DNA of 49,410 nt from Microvirga sp. BSC39. Its GTDB lineage: Bacteria; Pseudomonadota; Alphaproteobacteria; Rhizobiales; Beijerinckiaceae. Under the pieces are notes generated by a model. The model was not told where the DNA came from. It was given only the letters and a program-made list of their open reading frames with translations, and did no database searches. Location: assembly GCF_000739015.1 (NCBI RefSeq), contig NZ_JPUG01000044.1, forward strand, positions 1-49,410. The letters run 5' to 3'. Positions 1 through 9,494 of the stretch are shown in pieces; the first letter of the stretch is position 1, and every line of letters starts with the position of its first letter. The position numbers were made by a program, and so were the translations under genes.

Positions 1-816
1 GAGGCTGTTATGGACTGCGCTGTAGTTGACGGCCTGTCGCAGCATAATACAGACCAGTGCAATCACATGCAGGTCTGCGAGGGTTTGAGGTAAACGCTCG
101 TAATCGCGCACCAGACGGCGAAAGCGGGTGGCCCAGGCGAAGGTCCGTTCGACCACCCATCGGCGCGGCAACAACACAAAACCGCGCTTGGCCTCAGCCA
201 GCTTGACCACCTCCAGCTCAATCCCATGCTCGCGGGCGGCAGCCGCGGCCCTCTCGCCCGTGTAGCCCTGATCGACATAGGCCAGATCCACACTCTCGCC
301 GGTGGCGGCCTGCATGGCTTGCGCCAGTTGTCCCACCTCAGCCCGATCATCAGCGGTGGCGGGTGTGACGTGGGCCGCCAGCAGATGGCCGAGGGTGTCC
401 ACCGCCATGTGCAGCTTGGAGCCCTTCTTGCGCTTGGCGCCATCATAGCCCGCGCGGGCTCCGCTCTCCGGGCTGGAGCGCAGCGTACGGCTGTCGAGCA
501 CAGCGGCCGAGGGCTCCTCATCGCGCCCGGCCGCCAGGCGCAGCACCGCGCGAAGGTCGTGCGCCAACTCTTCGAAGCAGCCGGCGTTGAGCCAGCGCTG
601 GGTCTGCTGGTAGACCTCAGCCCAGGGCGGCAGGTCGTTGGGCATCCAGCGCCAGGGCGCTCCCGTCTTGATGATGTAGCGAAGGCCGTTGAACACCTCA
701 CGCAAGGAGTGTTCACGCTGACCTGCCTCTTCAGGCAAAAGCGTCAGATAGGGCGCCACCAGCGCCCATTCTTCATCGGAGACATCGGAGGGGTAAGGCT
801 TGCGAGGTGAGGTCAT
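1..816 (-). CDS. IS5-family DDE transposase (3' end at window edge)
   Basis: Cut-and-paste transposase of the IS5 family. I translated the frame starting at the ATG at 816-814; it is open for 272 codons down to position 1 with no stop. It opens MTSPRKPYPSDVSDEEWALV, the usual N-terminal block of this family, and continues with FNGLRYIIKTGAPWRWMPND. The DDE residues are visible as D in AVLDSRTL, D in AYVDQGYTG and E in VVERTFAWATRF. The last residues (AVNYSAVHNSL) are encoded by the inverted repeat itself, so the stop codon must lie outside the element or at its first flanking bases. The longest open frame in another phase (63-716) is a shadow. Confidence 0.85.
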   Translation of the reverse strand, partial: MTSPRKPYPSDVSDEEWALVAPYLTLLPEEAGQREHSLREVFNGLRYIIKTGAPWRWMPNDLPPWAEVYQQTQRWLNAGCFEELAHDLRAVLRLAAGRDEEPSAAVLDSRTLRSSPESGARAGYDGAKRKKGSKLHMAVDTLGHLLAAHVTPATADDRAEVGQLAQAMQAATGESVDLAYVDQGYTGERAAAAAREHGIELEVVKLAEAKRGFVLLPRRWVVERTFAWATRFRRLVRDYERLPQTLADLHVIALVCIMLRQAVNYSAVHNSL

Positions 817-861
817 CTCACCCCAACGGCAATGACCTCAAGCCGGGTCCATAACAGTCTC
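1..861 (-). mobile_element. IS5-family insertion sequence, left end at or just beyond the window edge
   Basis: Inverted repeats bound the element: positions 1-15 read GAGGCTGTTATGGAC, and the reverse complement of 847-861 reads GAGACTGTTATGGAC, a 14/15 match. One transposase gene on the minus strand fills the interior. The base run just outside the right end is TAG. A matching CTA just outside position 1 would give a 3-bp target duplication, but that side lies outside the window. The family assignment rests on the transposase. Confidence 0.85.
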
Positions 862-1361
862 TAGTCCGACTGGGAAGTTTGAGGAGATCGAATAAAAAAT
901 CCCCTCTAGAACGGAGATACCAGGCGGCCAGTATGCAGCTACGGTCTTGTAGCTTGTCTTCGCGGCCTTGGCATAACTCGCGTGGTCATTGAGTTGGTCA
1001 CGTTGATGACGTCATCGATGGTTGAGAGTGGCGTCAAAGCTTTCTTAGCCCGACAGGAAAAAGAGAACTTCCTTGAGGTATGGGTGCAATCTTGGCTGTT
1101 GCCATGAAGAGAAAGCTCGGTCTGCATGCCTTTGGGCAGCGCCATCAACAGAAAAAAGACGAATAGCCCAAAGTAAAATAGAGCCGGTGTAGTGCTGCCA
1201 GTCTTGATGGTTGCTTGTGACGGGCGTGCCAAGCCCACTTGGATTGTCCCTAGCTGTTTGGTAGCGGAACGTTGTTGGGATCAGGTGCGTTGCGCGATTG
1301 AGGAGTATACTTGGCGTTTCGAGGGACTGCGACGCCGAGCTCCACGCCGCAGGAGGACGTG
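862..1361. other. 500-base stretch without a convincing gene
   Basis: Between the IS5 right end and the IS481 transposase start I see no supported gene. A 99-codon frame on the minus strand (939-1238) has one hydrophobic stretch but low-complexity flanks, no ribosome binding site and no recognisable family. The left terminal repeat of the IS481 element should lie in the last 100 bases, but I could not match it to a partner. Confidence 0.5.
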
Positions 1362-2183
1362 ATGCTCTCCCTTCATCCGCAAGCCCGCACCACCCCAGCC
1401 GTCCGCCGGGAGATCGCCCGCTCGAAAGAGCCCACCGGCGTGCTGGCGCAGCGCTTCAGCGTCAGCACCGAGACCATCCGCAAATGGCGCAAGCGTGGGG
1501 CACAGGATTGCCAGGACTACAGCAGCCGGCCGCACAAGCTGTCCTGGAAAGCCACCGAGGAAGAGCGTGCCATCGTCTGCGCCCTGCGCCAGGCCACCGG
1601 CTTTCCGCTCGATGACCTTACCTTCGTGGTCACCCACTTCCTGCCGCATCTCAACCACGATGCGGTCTACCGCATCCTCAAAGCCGAGGGGCTGGGACGA
1701 TTACCACCGGCCGAGCAGCGAAAGCGCGGGAGCGGCACCTTCAAGGACTATGACCTCGGCTTCGTGCACATGGACATCAAGTACCTGCCCAAGCTGCAGA
1801 CCGACGACGGCGAGCGCCGCAAGCGCTTCCTGTATGTGGCCATCGATCGCTGCTCGCGCTGGGTGCATCTGGCGGTCAAGGACGACGAGCTGGCCACCAG
1901 CGCGGTCGCTTTCCTCAAAGAGGCGGTTCGCGCGTTCCCCTTCAAAATCACGCACGTGCTCACGGATCGGGGATCCTGCTTCACGGCGGATGGCTTCGAG
2001 GAGGCCTGCCGCCAGCTGAAGGTGCAGCATCGAAAAACCAAACCCTACACGCCGCAAACGAATGGTCTCGTGGAGCGCTTCAACGGGCGGGTGCAGCACG
2101 AGGTGCTGGGCATTACCATCTACCGCCACCGGGATCTGGGGACGCTGCTCAAGGGCTTCAACCAGGCCTACAACCGGAGACGC
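1362..2183 (+). pseudogene. IS481-family transposase, N-terminal part, split by an insertion
   Basis: Integrase-core transposase of the IS481 type. The start at ATG 1362 has AGGAGG five bases upstream. The first ~60 residues form a helix-turn-helix (STETIRKWRKRG). The catalytic core follows, with D in GFVHMDIKYLP, D in HVLTDRGSCF and E in TNGLVERFNGR. The frame is clean up to FNQAYNRRR, where the sequence jumps into the 2184-4247 insertion. The remaining 54 codons are found at 4253-4417. Removing the insertion and one 5-bp repeat rejoins both parts in frame (NRRR-QRVLKG) for a 328-residue protein, the normal size. The gene was therefore intact before the insertion. Confidence 0.9.
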
Positions 2184-4247
2184 TGTCGCATTGCCTCAAG
2201 GAGAATGTTACCGAGCCTGTTCGTTGCCTCACCTAAAATGTTACCCGTGAAGGCGGCCCCCGCATGATGCCTTCACCAGGAGGGAGGCATCATGACAACG
2301 AAGATGACGCATGCCATGCGCATGGATTTCGCCAATGCGATCCGGGATCGCTATACGGCGGCCGCGAACAGGGACAAGCGCAGGATCCTGGAGGAGTTCG
2401 TCGCGGCAACAGGGTATCACGAAAAATCCGCGATCCGTGTCCTGAGCAGGCGCCCGGAGCCGAAGCGCCGGCAGACCCGTCGACGTCCATCGCTCTATGA
2501 TGAGGCCGCTCGAGGGGCTTTGATTGTGCTTTGGGAGGCCTCCGATCGCGTCTGCGGCAAGCGCCTTAGGGCATTGCTGCCCATTCTCCTGCCGGCGCTG
2601 GAACGCAATGGACATTTGAAGCTCGAGGAGGAGCTCCGCTCCAAGGTCCTGTCGATGAGCGCCGCCACGATCGACCGCCTGCTCCAGATGCCGAGGCGCG
2701 CCACCCGCACGAAAAAGCCCGCACGGGCGGTGCCTGAGCCGCGGCGGCGCATCAAAATGCGCACCTTTGCTGACTGGAATGAGCCGCCCCCCGGCAGCAT
2801 GGAAATGGATCTGGTCGCTCATTGTGGGGAGGTGAACCGTGGGAGCTACGTTCACAGCCTGGTGCTGACTGATATCGCAAGCGGGTGGACGGAGGCCGCA
2901 CCCCTCGCGGTCCGAGACGCCACCCTTGTGGTCGAGACCCTCGATCGCATCCGCGCGGGCTTGCCCTTTGCCCTGAGAGCCCTGGACGTGGACAATGGCA
3001 GTGAGTTCGTCAACAACACGCTGATCGACTATTGCCTTGGTCACGGCATCGAACTCACTCGCTCACGGCCTTACCGGAAGAACGACCGGGCCTGGATCGA
3101 GCAGAAAAATGGCGCCGTTGTGCGCAAGCTCTTGGGCTATCGGCGCTTTGAAGGCTTGGCGGCCGCCAGGGCGATGACGCGTCTTTACGCGGCATCCAGG
3201 CTGTTTGTGAACTTCTTCCAGCCGTCGTTCAAGTTGGCTGCCAAGCAGCGCGACGGGGCGAAGGTGTCGAAACGCTATCATCCGCCGCAGACGCCCTGCG
3301 AGCGTCTCCTGCAGGCCGAGAGCACCCCGATGGCTGTCAGGAGCAAGCTGAGCGAGATCGCCGCCGAGCTCGATCCGCTGAAGCTTTTGGAGGAGATGCG
3401 AGCTGTACAGGCGTATCTGGCAGCGTTGGCTGACGGCGAAACACCGCCACCGGCGACATCCGAGCCGCCCAATCTGGCGGCGTTCGTGGCAAGCCTATCG
3501 AGCGCCTGGCACGCCGGCGAGATCCGTCCGACCTTCTCGATCGAAGCCAAACCGCGTTACCTGCGAAGCCTGCAAAAGGTCTCAGCACAGACCCCTATAG
3601 CAAGTCCGACCGCCGCGCTCGAGCTGGCGATCCCACCTACGGCCGCCATACAGCCAGCGATGACATCGGACAAGCCGAAGCCAGTCTACGCGGAACCTGG
3701 CCAAGCCCGTATCCAGGCGCTGCGCATGGTGTGGCCGATCGCGTGCCGTCGATTGGAAGAATTCCCCACTATCAGCGCCATGTAGCTCTTCGAAGAGTTG
3801 TGCATCCAGTTTCCAGGTCGATTGACGCGCAAGCAGTACAAAACGCTCTCGCGACGGGTCAGTCTCTGGCGCCAGGCGGCTCGCGCGCGCGGCGTTGTCA
3901 TCGGGCCCAAAACGTATCGTCGGCTCAACGACAAACCGCGGGGTCGACGCCCCGATATCTTCAAGGACCATTGGGCGGAGATGGTCGTGTGCCTTGAAGA
4001 ACGTCCAGATCAGACCGCCCTTGAACTTCTCGTCGAGTTCCAAGCCCGATACCCCGGACAATACAGCTTGCGACAGCTTTACACGCTGCAGAAGCGAGTC
4101 AGGGCTTGGCGACAACAAGCCGTGCACGGCTCATCGGCGAGGCCAGCAGCCCAGCGCTATATACCGCTCCAGATCCCTCATGCCGGGCGAGTGGGTAACA
4201 TTCCGGATGAGGCAGCCGGTAGCAAAATGACGTGAGGCAACACGACT
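2184..4247 (+). mobile_element. 2.06-kb DDE insertion sequence inside an IS481 transposase gene, with 5-bp target duplication
   Basis: The flanks carry GACGC at 2179-2183 and again at 4248-4252. Deleting the element and one copy restores the IS481 reading frame exactly. The ends are inverted: left TGTCGCATTGCCTCA, right (reverse complement) AGTCGTGTTGCCTCA. Each end also holds a second, subterminal copy of the same unit. On the left, TTGCCTCA occurs at 2191 and 2224, each followed by AATGTTACC. On the right, related units occur at 4194-4215 and 4222-4240. These are probably transposase-binding sites. The element carries one transposase gene, which is broken. I cannot assign the IS family with certainty. 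Confidence 0.85.
2292..4235 (+). pseudogene. Integrase-core (DDE) transposase with in-frame TAG stop
   Basis: Transposase of the 2184-4247 element. The first open part (2292-3785, 497 codons) has an N-terminal helical DNA-binding region, an arginine-rich linker near residue 60, and a DDE core with D173 (SMEMDLVAHCGE), D234 (ALDVDNGSEF) and E270 (AWIEQKNGAV), the D-E gap being 35 residues. Translation meets TAG at 3783-3785. The same frame then continues LFEELCIQFPGRLTRKQ to 4235, and this tail reads like the natural C-terminus (basic, helical, KRVRAWRQQAV). One C-to-T change in a CAG codon would explain the stop. Near 4120 the frame also seems to have lost one base. The alternative is a functional 497-residue protein plus a non-translated tail; I favour a recently inactivated copy. 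Confidence 0.75.
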
Positions 4248-4417
4248 GACGCCAGCGCGTGCTCAAGGGGCGATCTCCTGAGCAGGTTGTGCAAAGCCGC
4301 CTGGCCGCCGAGCCGAAGCTGGCCAACCGGCGCTACAAGCCACCCGATTCAGACGCTTTGCCGCCAGCCCTCCAGGTCGTCGCTCACGCCAAGGAGGTCT
4401 CGCATCCAGACAGCTAG
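4248..4417 (+). pseudogene. IS481-family transposase, C-terminal 54 codons
   Basis: This is the continuation of the gene that starts at 1362. After the duplicated GACGC the frame reads QRVLKGRSPEQVVQSRLAAE and runs to a TAG at 4415-4417. QRVLKG..P..VV is the standard end of this IS481 subgroup, following NQAYNRRR. Because it is cut off from its own start, it should not be expressed as part of an active protein. Confidence 0.85.
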
Positions 4418-4555
4418 CGTCATAGTCGATTCGCCCCCGCTTCATGCAGCGTCTAAACGCATAGGGGTCAAGATGAACAACAGGCGAGTGCCTCAAAGGC
4501 TATGGGACGCGGAGCTCCAACATCCCATTTATCACTGAACCCACCTTATACCCGT

Positions 4556-5010
4556 TCACGAAATCTCCGACGCGATGAGGTACGAGTAAGCCGTGGGGGC
4601 GTGAGCCGGCCCTGCTCGTCGACGAGCTTGTTCCAGGTACGGCAGACGGCCTCAAGCACAGCCCCATAGTCGTCCAGCACACGGTGCGAGAGATAGCGCT
4701 TGCGCAACTACAGCGAGGCACGCTCTATCGGGTTCAGCTGGGGTGAGGCGGAAGGCAGCGGCAGCAGGGTTATGGTGGCGAGCACGTGCAAGGCCCGCTC
4801 ATCGTGCCAGCCCGCTTGGTCCAGGATCAACACTGCGTGCACGCCTGGCGCAAGCTGCCGGGCAAAGTGTTCCAGAAACACCTCCATTGTGCCTGCATCC
4901 GCTCTCGGCAGAGCCAAAGCGAAAGTCTCATCCGTGCCGCGACGGCAGGCCGCGAACAGATACAGGCTCTTATAGCGCTGACCGACCACGCCTGGCGGAT
5001 AGGTGATCAT
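4556..5010 (-). pseudogene. IS630-family transposase, C-terminal remnant
   Basis: On the minus strand the frame from 5010 reads RYKSLYLFAACRRGTDETFA, then LDQAGWHDERAL and LLPLPSASPQLNPIERASL, the C-terminal DDE half of an IS630-family (DDE_3 superfamily) transposase. A TAG at 4708-4710 stands where the family has an aromatic residue. The same frame continues LRKRYLSHRVLDDYGAVLEA. A one-base insertion near 4592 shifts the last part, which in the shifted frame ends PTAYSYLIASEIS-stop at 4556. The N-terminal half is absent upstream of 5010, so the copy is truncated and has decayed. Confidence 0.8.
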
Positions 5011-5061
5011 CAGTTTCTTTCGGCACGCAGGCCCCTCCGTTGCAAGCTTCCGTGAGGATTA

Positions 5062-6582
5062 TTAGGATGATGGCCTGGTGAGGCATACAATTCCAAGTGC
5101 GTTGATTATTGTTGTGGACTCTATAGCTGGCCATAGCGGTGCGTTCGTGCAGTGGGTGCGTGCAACAGCCCACTCGGCAGCCGTTGGTTCGCTAAAGCGA
5201 TAACCTGTCGACTGCTCAATTAGACCAACTTTAGCCCAAGCCACAGCCAGAGCGGATACATTCATATCGCCGGTCGTTGTAGAAAGGCCAGAGGACCTTC
5301 GCCACTTGCCCCCGATGATTGCGAGTGATGTAACCTGCGAGAATTGGGGCTGCTGTTCGATGCGCGCAATGATTCGATTAGCTTCTTGTGCATCCCACAA
5401 GTTTAAACGACGTTGGTCAAATAGGATGTGGTTTGAGACACCCACGTAGAAGATGCATAGAATACAAGTCGCAGTTGCTAGTGCTCCTCGAATCAATCTT
5501 GAAGAACCATGCCAAGCTAGAACCAAGAGGGCCGCGATAAAAACAGATACGGGTGATAGAACTCTCGGTACGAGCCAAATTATCGCTCCGGCAACAGATG
5601 CGCCCGAGGACCAAGCGAGCCCCACTACAACGAAAACCAAGCAAGCCATCGCACCGGCATAATTGCCCTTCTTTAGTGACCGCCAAGTTATAAGGGTCGA
5701 GCACGTTATAATCAGGGCAATGACAAGAAGGGAGCCGTTGCGAGGTATCAAACTTGGATCAGGCCAGAGAGTTAATTGCAGAGCTCGTCCAACAGCCTGA
5801 AGCTTCTCGTGGATTTTAACTAGCTGGGAGAAGTCAGTTCTTCCATCTAGGCTAATATCAAATATGTGCCTAAGGGCGAAAATGCTGACTAGATACAGTA
5901 CCAAGCCGGCTGCCGTTGTGATAAGAGCCTGTCCCGACCTCGCTAGGTGCTCTCTCATTAAATTGCCTGTCCCTGTGGGGTATACTACACGCGCAACTAG
6001 CGCGGCGAGCCAAACAGTGCCTATATGCGCTATGGCGAGCTGATAAATACTAAGGGATAGCGCAATCAACGTTGCCCCGCCTGCTATTGCTATCCAATTT
6101 GAATGAGCGGTAAAAGCTAAAGCAATCCCTGCGGCTGCAAGAAAGATAGCAAATACAATATTGAAGGTTGCATCCGCGAAGTGAAAGAATTCTGTGTTGA
6201 AAGGGTGCAGGGTGAATACGGCTGTGAAAATGAATGCTTCACCCGGAGTTAGGTGTTCGAAAACCGACAGAGCAAACAACACACCTGCAATGGCAAACAA
6301 AATGACGGAAAGGATTAGGGATGCTGACGACACCTCGATTCCGTAGAACCCTAGGGCGTCGCGGAGCCACCATAGCGCTGCTAGACCAAATCTACCTTGG
6401 GACAATAAGAAGTCGTAACTGGCCCCTGGTCCCTTGTTGTATGCTGACTGGTACGTGTCAATAGAGTAGAGGGGAGTAAAAATTGCTTGTCCCCGGGCAA
6501 TAAATCCCATTATTGTAACGACTATTATTGGAATAGAATATCTAGCGCCTAAAATTTTCAATGTGAATGCAAGTCTATTCAT
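5062..6582 (-). CDS. Polytopic membrane protein, probable GtrII-type glucosyltransferase
   Basis: 506 residues with about ten to twelve hydrophobic segments, which place it in the inner membrane. The N-terminal loop between the first two segments holds the conserved-looking acidic and aromatic stretch PLYSIDTYQSAYNKGPGASY, followed by QGRFGLAALWWL; a second loop has HPFNTEFFHFADATFN. This layout and size fit the GtrII family (PF14264). Members of that family transfer glucose from a polyprenyl-linked donor onto surface polysaccharide on the periplasmic side. It lies 68 bases downstream of a GT2 gene on the same strand, so the two are probably co-transcribed. The gene is visibly AT-richer than its neighbours, which suggests separate acquisition. 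No flippase or bactoprenol glucosyltransferase (GtrA/GtrB) lies next to it. Function is inferred. Confidence 0.6.
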   Translation of the reverse strand: MNRLAFTLKILGARYSIPIIVVTIMGFIARGQAIFTPLYSIDTYQSAYNKGPGASYDFLLSQGRFGLAALWWLRDALGFYGIEVSSASLILSVILFAIAGVLFALSVFEHLTPGEAFIFTAVFTLHPFNTEFFHFADATFNIVFAIFLAAAGIALAFTAHSNWIAIAGGATLIALSLSIYQLAIAHIGTVWLAALVARVVYPTGTGNLMREHLARSGQALITTAAGLVLYLVSIFALRHIFDISLDGRTDFSQLVKIHEKLQAVGRALQLTLWPDPSLIPRNGSLLVIALIITCSTLITWRSLKKGNYAGAMACLVFVVVGLAWSSGASVAGAIIWLVPRVLSPVSVFIAALLVLAWHGSSRLIRGALATATCILCIFYVGVSNHILFDQRRLNLWDAQEANRIIARIEQQPQFSQVTSLAIIGGKWRRSSGLSTTTGDMNVSALAVAWAKVGLIEQSTGYRFSEPTAAEWAVARTHCTNAPLWPAIESTTIINALGIVCLTRPSS

Positions 6583-6650
6583 TGTCAGATTTCTTCTTAC
6601 TAGGTCAAGTATCGTGCTGCTGTTCTATTGGTGGCTTGAGGAAGTCGTTG

Positions 6651-7559
6651 CTAACTAGGGCGCTTTATCTGTTTCAGTTCTCCCATATGGCCTCTGAAGC
6701 CATCTCTAATTCCGCGACAGATCAATTGCATCCTTGAGATTCTATTGTCGACTAAAGTCGTATAGGTAAAAAAGAACATTAAGCACCTACTTAGAAAGTA
6801 GAGCCGCCACGCTGCCGGGGTGTAGGGCTGGCGTGCGAGCCAAAGGGCGTTCCTCACCCAGTAATAGTTCCGAACTGGGATGTGGACTGCGATCTGCCTT
6901 GGTCCGAGCTTGACCGTTCCGCTGCCTATACGATGATCGACAGTTGCTGCTGGGGACAGGAAGCTCCCGTAACCGGCGGCACGGGCCCGAAAACACCACT
7001 CCACATCAACGAGGTCTATGAAGAGTTCCTCTTTGAAGCCGCCAATCTTGTCGAGAACAGCAAGGGGGATTAGGGACCCTGATGCGATTATGAAGTCGCT
7101 TCCCTGTGGCTGATTCTTGCTCTCAAGCGAGATCCGGGTAAGGCGAAGGCCGCTAGTTCGGCAGGCCTGGGTTTGCCTTTGGCTGTTGAGCTCGTAGTAG
7201 GCAGGACCAACGGCGGCTACTTTCCCGTGTTCCTTCTCTAACGTAGCTAGGTTGTCCGCCAGGATGGCAACAGCCCCGGGTGCCAGAACCGTGTCCTGGT
7301 CGAGCAGTAGGATATGTGAGAAACCAGTTGTCCGAGCCAGACTCAGGCCTTGGTTCTGGGCTGCAGCAATGCCGAGGTTTTGCTCATTGCTTAGGATGTG
7401 CGCTCCGGCTTTCGTTGCAAGAGCACGAACATCCTTCGCGTTGGCTGACCCATTGTCGACGACGACAAGTCCCTGAACCTGCTGCGCAACCGACTGCACG
7501 GCCTTGCTCAGCAGCGCAACATCTGGATTGTATGTCACCGCGACCGCTAGGATGCGCAT
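6651..7559 (-). CDS. Glycosyltransferase family 2, rhamnosyltransferase-like
   Basis: 302 residues. The N-terminus is a GT-A fold: MRILAVAVTYNPDVALLSKA, then VVVDNGS, NLGIAAAQNQGL and the metal/nucleotide motif LLLDQDT near residue 95. The C-terminal half has FIDLVDVEWCFRARAAGY, the acceptor-side signature of this family. The combination LDQDT with VDVEWCFRA is typical of proteins annotated as rhamnosyltransferases (RfbF/RfbN type). They use dTDP-L-rhamnose to build O-antigen or capsule on the cytoplasmic face of the membrane. rmlBCA lies in the same cluster, which fits. It is the first gene of a two-gene minus-strand unit with the GtrII-like gene. The donor is inferred, not seen. Confidence 0.8.
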   Translation of the reverse strand: MRILAVAVTYNPDVALLSKAVQSVAQQVQGLVVVDNGSANAKDVRALATKAGAHILSNEQNLGIAAAQNQGLSLARTTGFSHILLLDQDTVLAPGAVAILADNLATLEKEHGKVAAVGPAYYELNSQRQTQACRTSGLRLTRISLESKNQPQGSDFIIASGSLIPLAVLDKIGGFKEELFIDLVDVEWCFRARAAGYGSFLSPAATVDHRIGSGTVKLGPRQIAVHIPVRNYYWVRNALWLARQPYTPAAWRLYFLSRCLMFFFTYTTLVDNRISRMQLICRGIRDGFRGHMGELKQIKRPS

Positions 7560-8035
7560 TTAGGTTCTCCGGGATCGAACCGCTCTAGTAGAGCGAACCT
7601 GTGAGGCGGGCAAGTGAGGCGGGAAAGTGGGGTGGGCCAGGGGAGGGGGCTACGGGATCCGGACTTGCGGCCACTAGCCCTAGTTCCTGCCATTCTGAAG
7701 CTCTCTGTGCACTGCAGGTACGGTCGAAACTACTTACCGCACATGTTTTCCGGCCTTCCGTTCGCTAAAACTGCTCCAGGAGCACAAGGAATGCTGGGGA
7801 TCTAAAGTCAAGCTTATGTTGCGGCGGCGTTGCCCTCCGGCTTGGTGAGGGTTGCTGGAGAGTACTTGAGGAGGTATAGCGGCGTCCGAGCAGCTCCGGT
7901 CAGGTTTTCCGCCGGACAACTGCCCTCCCTGTTCTGGCAGGCGCGACATTGTGGCGCTTCCCGGAGGCGTGCGGCCCCGTTCAGTGGCTTTATACAGGGG
8001 GTGCACTTTCAACGAGCTTGAGACCGAGATCTCCG
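7560..8035. promoter_or_regulatory. Divergent intergenic region of the polysaccharide cluster (476 bases)
   Basis: This gap separates the minus-strand GT2 gene from the plus-strand eight-gene unit and must hold promoters for both, although I cannot point to clear -35/-10 boxes. It contains a short G-rich direct repeat (GTGAGGCGGG twice near 7600-7620). Short open frames here have no ribosome binding sites or family features. Confidence 0.4.
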
Positions 8036-9343
8036 ATGAACAAAGATGCGCTGCTGAAGAAACTGAATGATAAGACGGCTGTTATCGGTATCGTTGGACT
8101 CGGCTACGTGGGGTTGCCGCTGTCCCTCCGCTATTCGGACATCGGCTACAAGGTGGTCGGTTTCGATATTGACCAAAGGAAGGTCGATGTTCTCAAGCAG
8201 GGCCAGACCTATATCGAGCACATTGCCGCAGACGGGATTGCCAAGGCGATCCAGAACGGCTTCGAGCCCACCGCCGATCTCTCCCGGGCCTGCGCAGTCG
8301 ATGCCTTGATCCTATGCGTCCCGACGCCCCTGAACAAGTACCGTGAGCCGGACCTTAGCTTCGTCCTGAACACGGTCGAGGACCTGGTGCCGCACATGCG
8401 GGCTGGCCAGGTGATGTCGCTCGAGAGCACGACCTATCCCGGCACAACCGAGGAGGAGCTGCGGCCTCGCCTCGAGCAGGCGGGGTTCACGATTGGAGAG
8501 GACGTATTCCTCGTGTTCTCGCCCGAGCGCGAGGATCCGGGTAATGCCAGGTTCAGCACACACAATATTCCCAAGGTTTGCGGGGGCAGCACGCCGTCCT
8601 GCCTCGAGGTGGGTCTTGCTCTGTATGGCCAGGTGATCAACACGGTCGTTCCGGTGAGTTCTACCCAGGCGGCCGAGCTGACGAAACTGCTCGAGAACAT
8701 CCACCGCGCTGTCAATATCGGTCTCGTCAACGAGATGAAGATTATCGCGGACCGGATGGGAATCGATATCCACGAGGTCATTCGGGCAGCCGCGACCAAA
8801 CCGTTCGGCTTCGTTCCCTATTATCCCGGCCCAGGCTTGGGTGGGCACTGCATCCCGATCGACCCGTTCTACCTGACCTGGAAGGCTCGTGAGTACGGTC
8901 TGCACACGCGCTTTATCGAACTCGCTGGTGAGATCAACAGCACTATGCCGGAATGGGTCGTCGAGAAAATCGCCGATGCCCTCAACGAGCGCGAGAAGCC
9001 AATCCGCGGCAGCAAGATCCTTGTTCTCGGCATCGCCTACAAGAAGAACGTCGATGATATGCGGGAATCACCTTCCGTCGAGCTGATGACGCTGCTTCAG
9101 GACAAAGGGGCGCAGATTGCCTATAGCGATCCGCATGTGCCGAGCTTCCCAAAGATGCGGCGTTATTCCTTCGATCTCAAAAGTGTCGAGCTGAATCCTG
9201 AGACGCTTGCCAATTACGATCTGGTACTTCTCGCAACGGACCACGACAAGTTCGACTATGACATCATTGAAAAACACGCGAAGCTTATCGTCGATACGCG
9301 CGGACGATATCTAGGTATCCGCAGCAACGTGGTGAAGGCGTGA
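8036..9343 (+). CDS. UDP-N-acetyl-D-hexosamine 6-dehydrogenase, WbpA type
   Basis: NAD-dependent oxidation of a UDP-N-acetylhexosamine at C6 to the uronic acid, a precursor for surface polysaccharide. I start it at ATG 8036 (435 residues) because that start matches family length; the open frame extends 29 codons upstream without support. The NAD-binding motif [13 protein letters not shown] lies near residue 20. The catalytic cysteine is C272 in [16 protein letters not shown]. The sequences [29 protein letters not shown] and [10 protein letters not shown] match the WbpA branch rather than UDP-glucose dehydrogenase proper. It opens the plus-strand cluster that continues into the ABC exporter. 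Exact substrate (GlcNAc, GalNAc or ManNAc) cannot be read from sequence alone. Confidence 0.88.
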   Translation: MNKDALLKKLNDKTAVIGIVGLGYVGLPLSLRYSDIGYKVVGFDIDQRKVDVLKQGQTYIEHIAADGIAKAIQNGFEPTADLSRACAVDALILCVPTPLNKYREPDLSFVLNTVEDLVPHMRAGQVMSLESTTYPGTTEEELRPRLEQAGFTIGEDVFLVFSPEREDPGNARFSTHNIPKVCGGSTPSCLEVGLALYGQVINTVVPVSSTQAAELTKLLENIHRAVNIGLVNEMKIIADRMGIDIHEVIRAAATKPFGFVPYYPGPGLGGHCIPIDPFYLTWKAREYGLHTRFIELAGEINSTMPEWVVEKIADALNEREKPIRGSKILVLGIAYKKNVDDMRESPSVELMTLLQDKGAQIAYSDPHVPSFPKMRRYSFDLKSVELNPETLANYDLVLLATDHDKFDYDIIEKHAKLIVDTRGRYLGIRSNVVKA

Positions 9344-9494
9344 ACGCGTAGATGTGAGGGCATCCGAGGCGAGAGAGCTACTGCGTCATCATTGGGCGTA
9401 GGCACAAATTTGGATATGTTTGGCATCTCGGGTTCAGCGCTCGAACGCCAGGAATGGGATCAAGGAAGAGAAGTTGAGAACCAACGGTTCGAAT

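Noticed and set aside
63..716. 217-codon minus-strand frame inside the IS5 element
   Set aside because: It is rich in Arg, Ser and Pro and lies out of phase with the true transposase frame, which I translated and which contains the DDE motifs.
939..1238. 99-codon frame on the minus strand with a hydrophobic segment
   Set aside because: No ribosome binding site, unusual composition at both ends, and no family feature.
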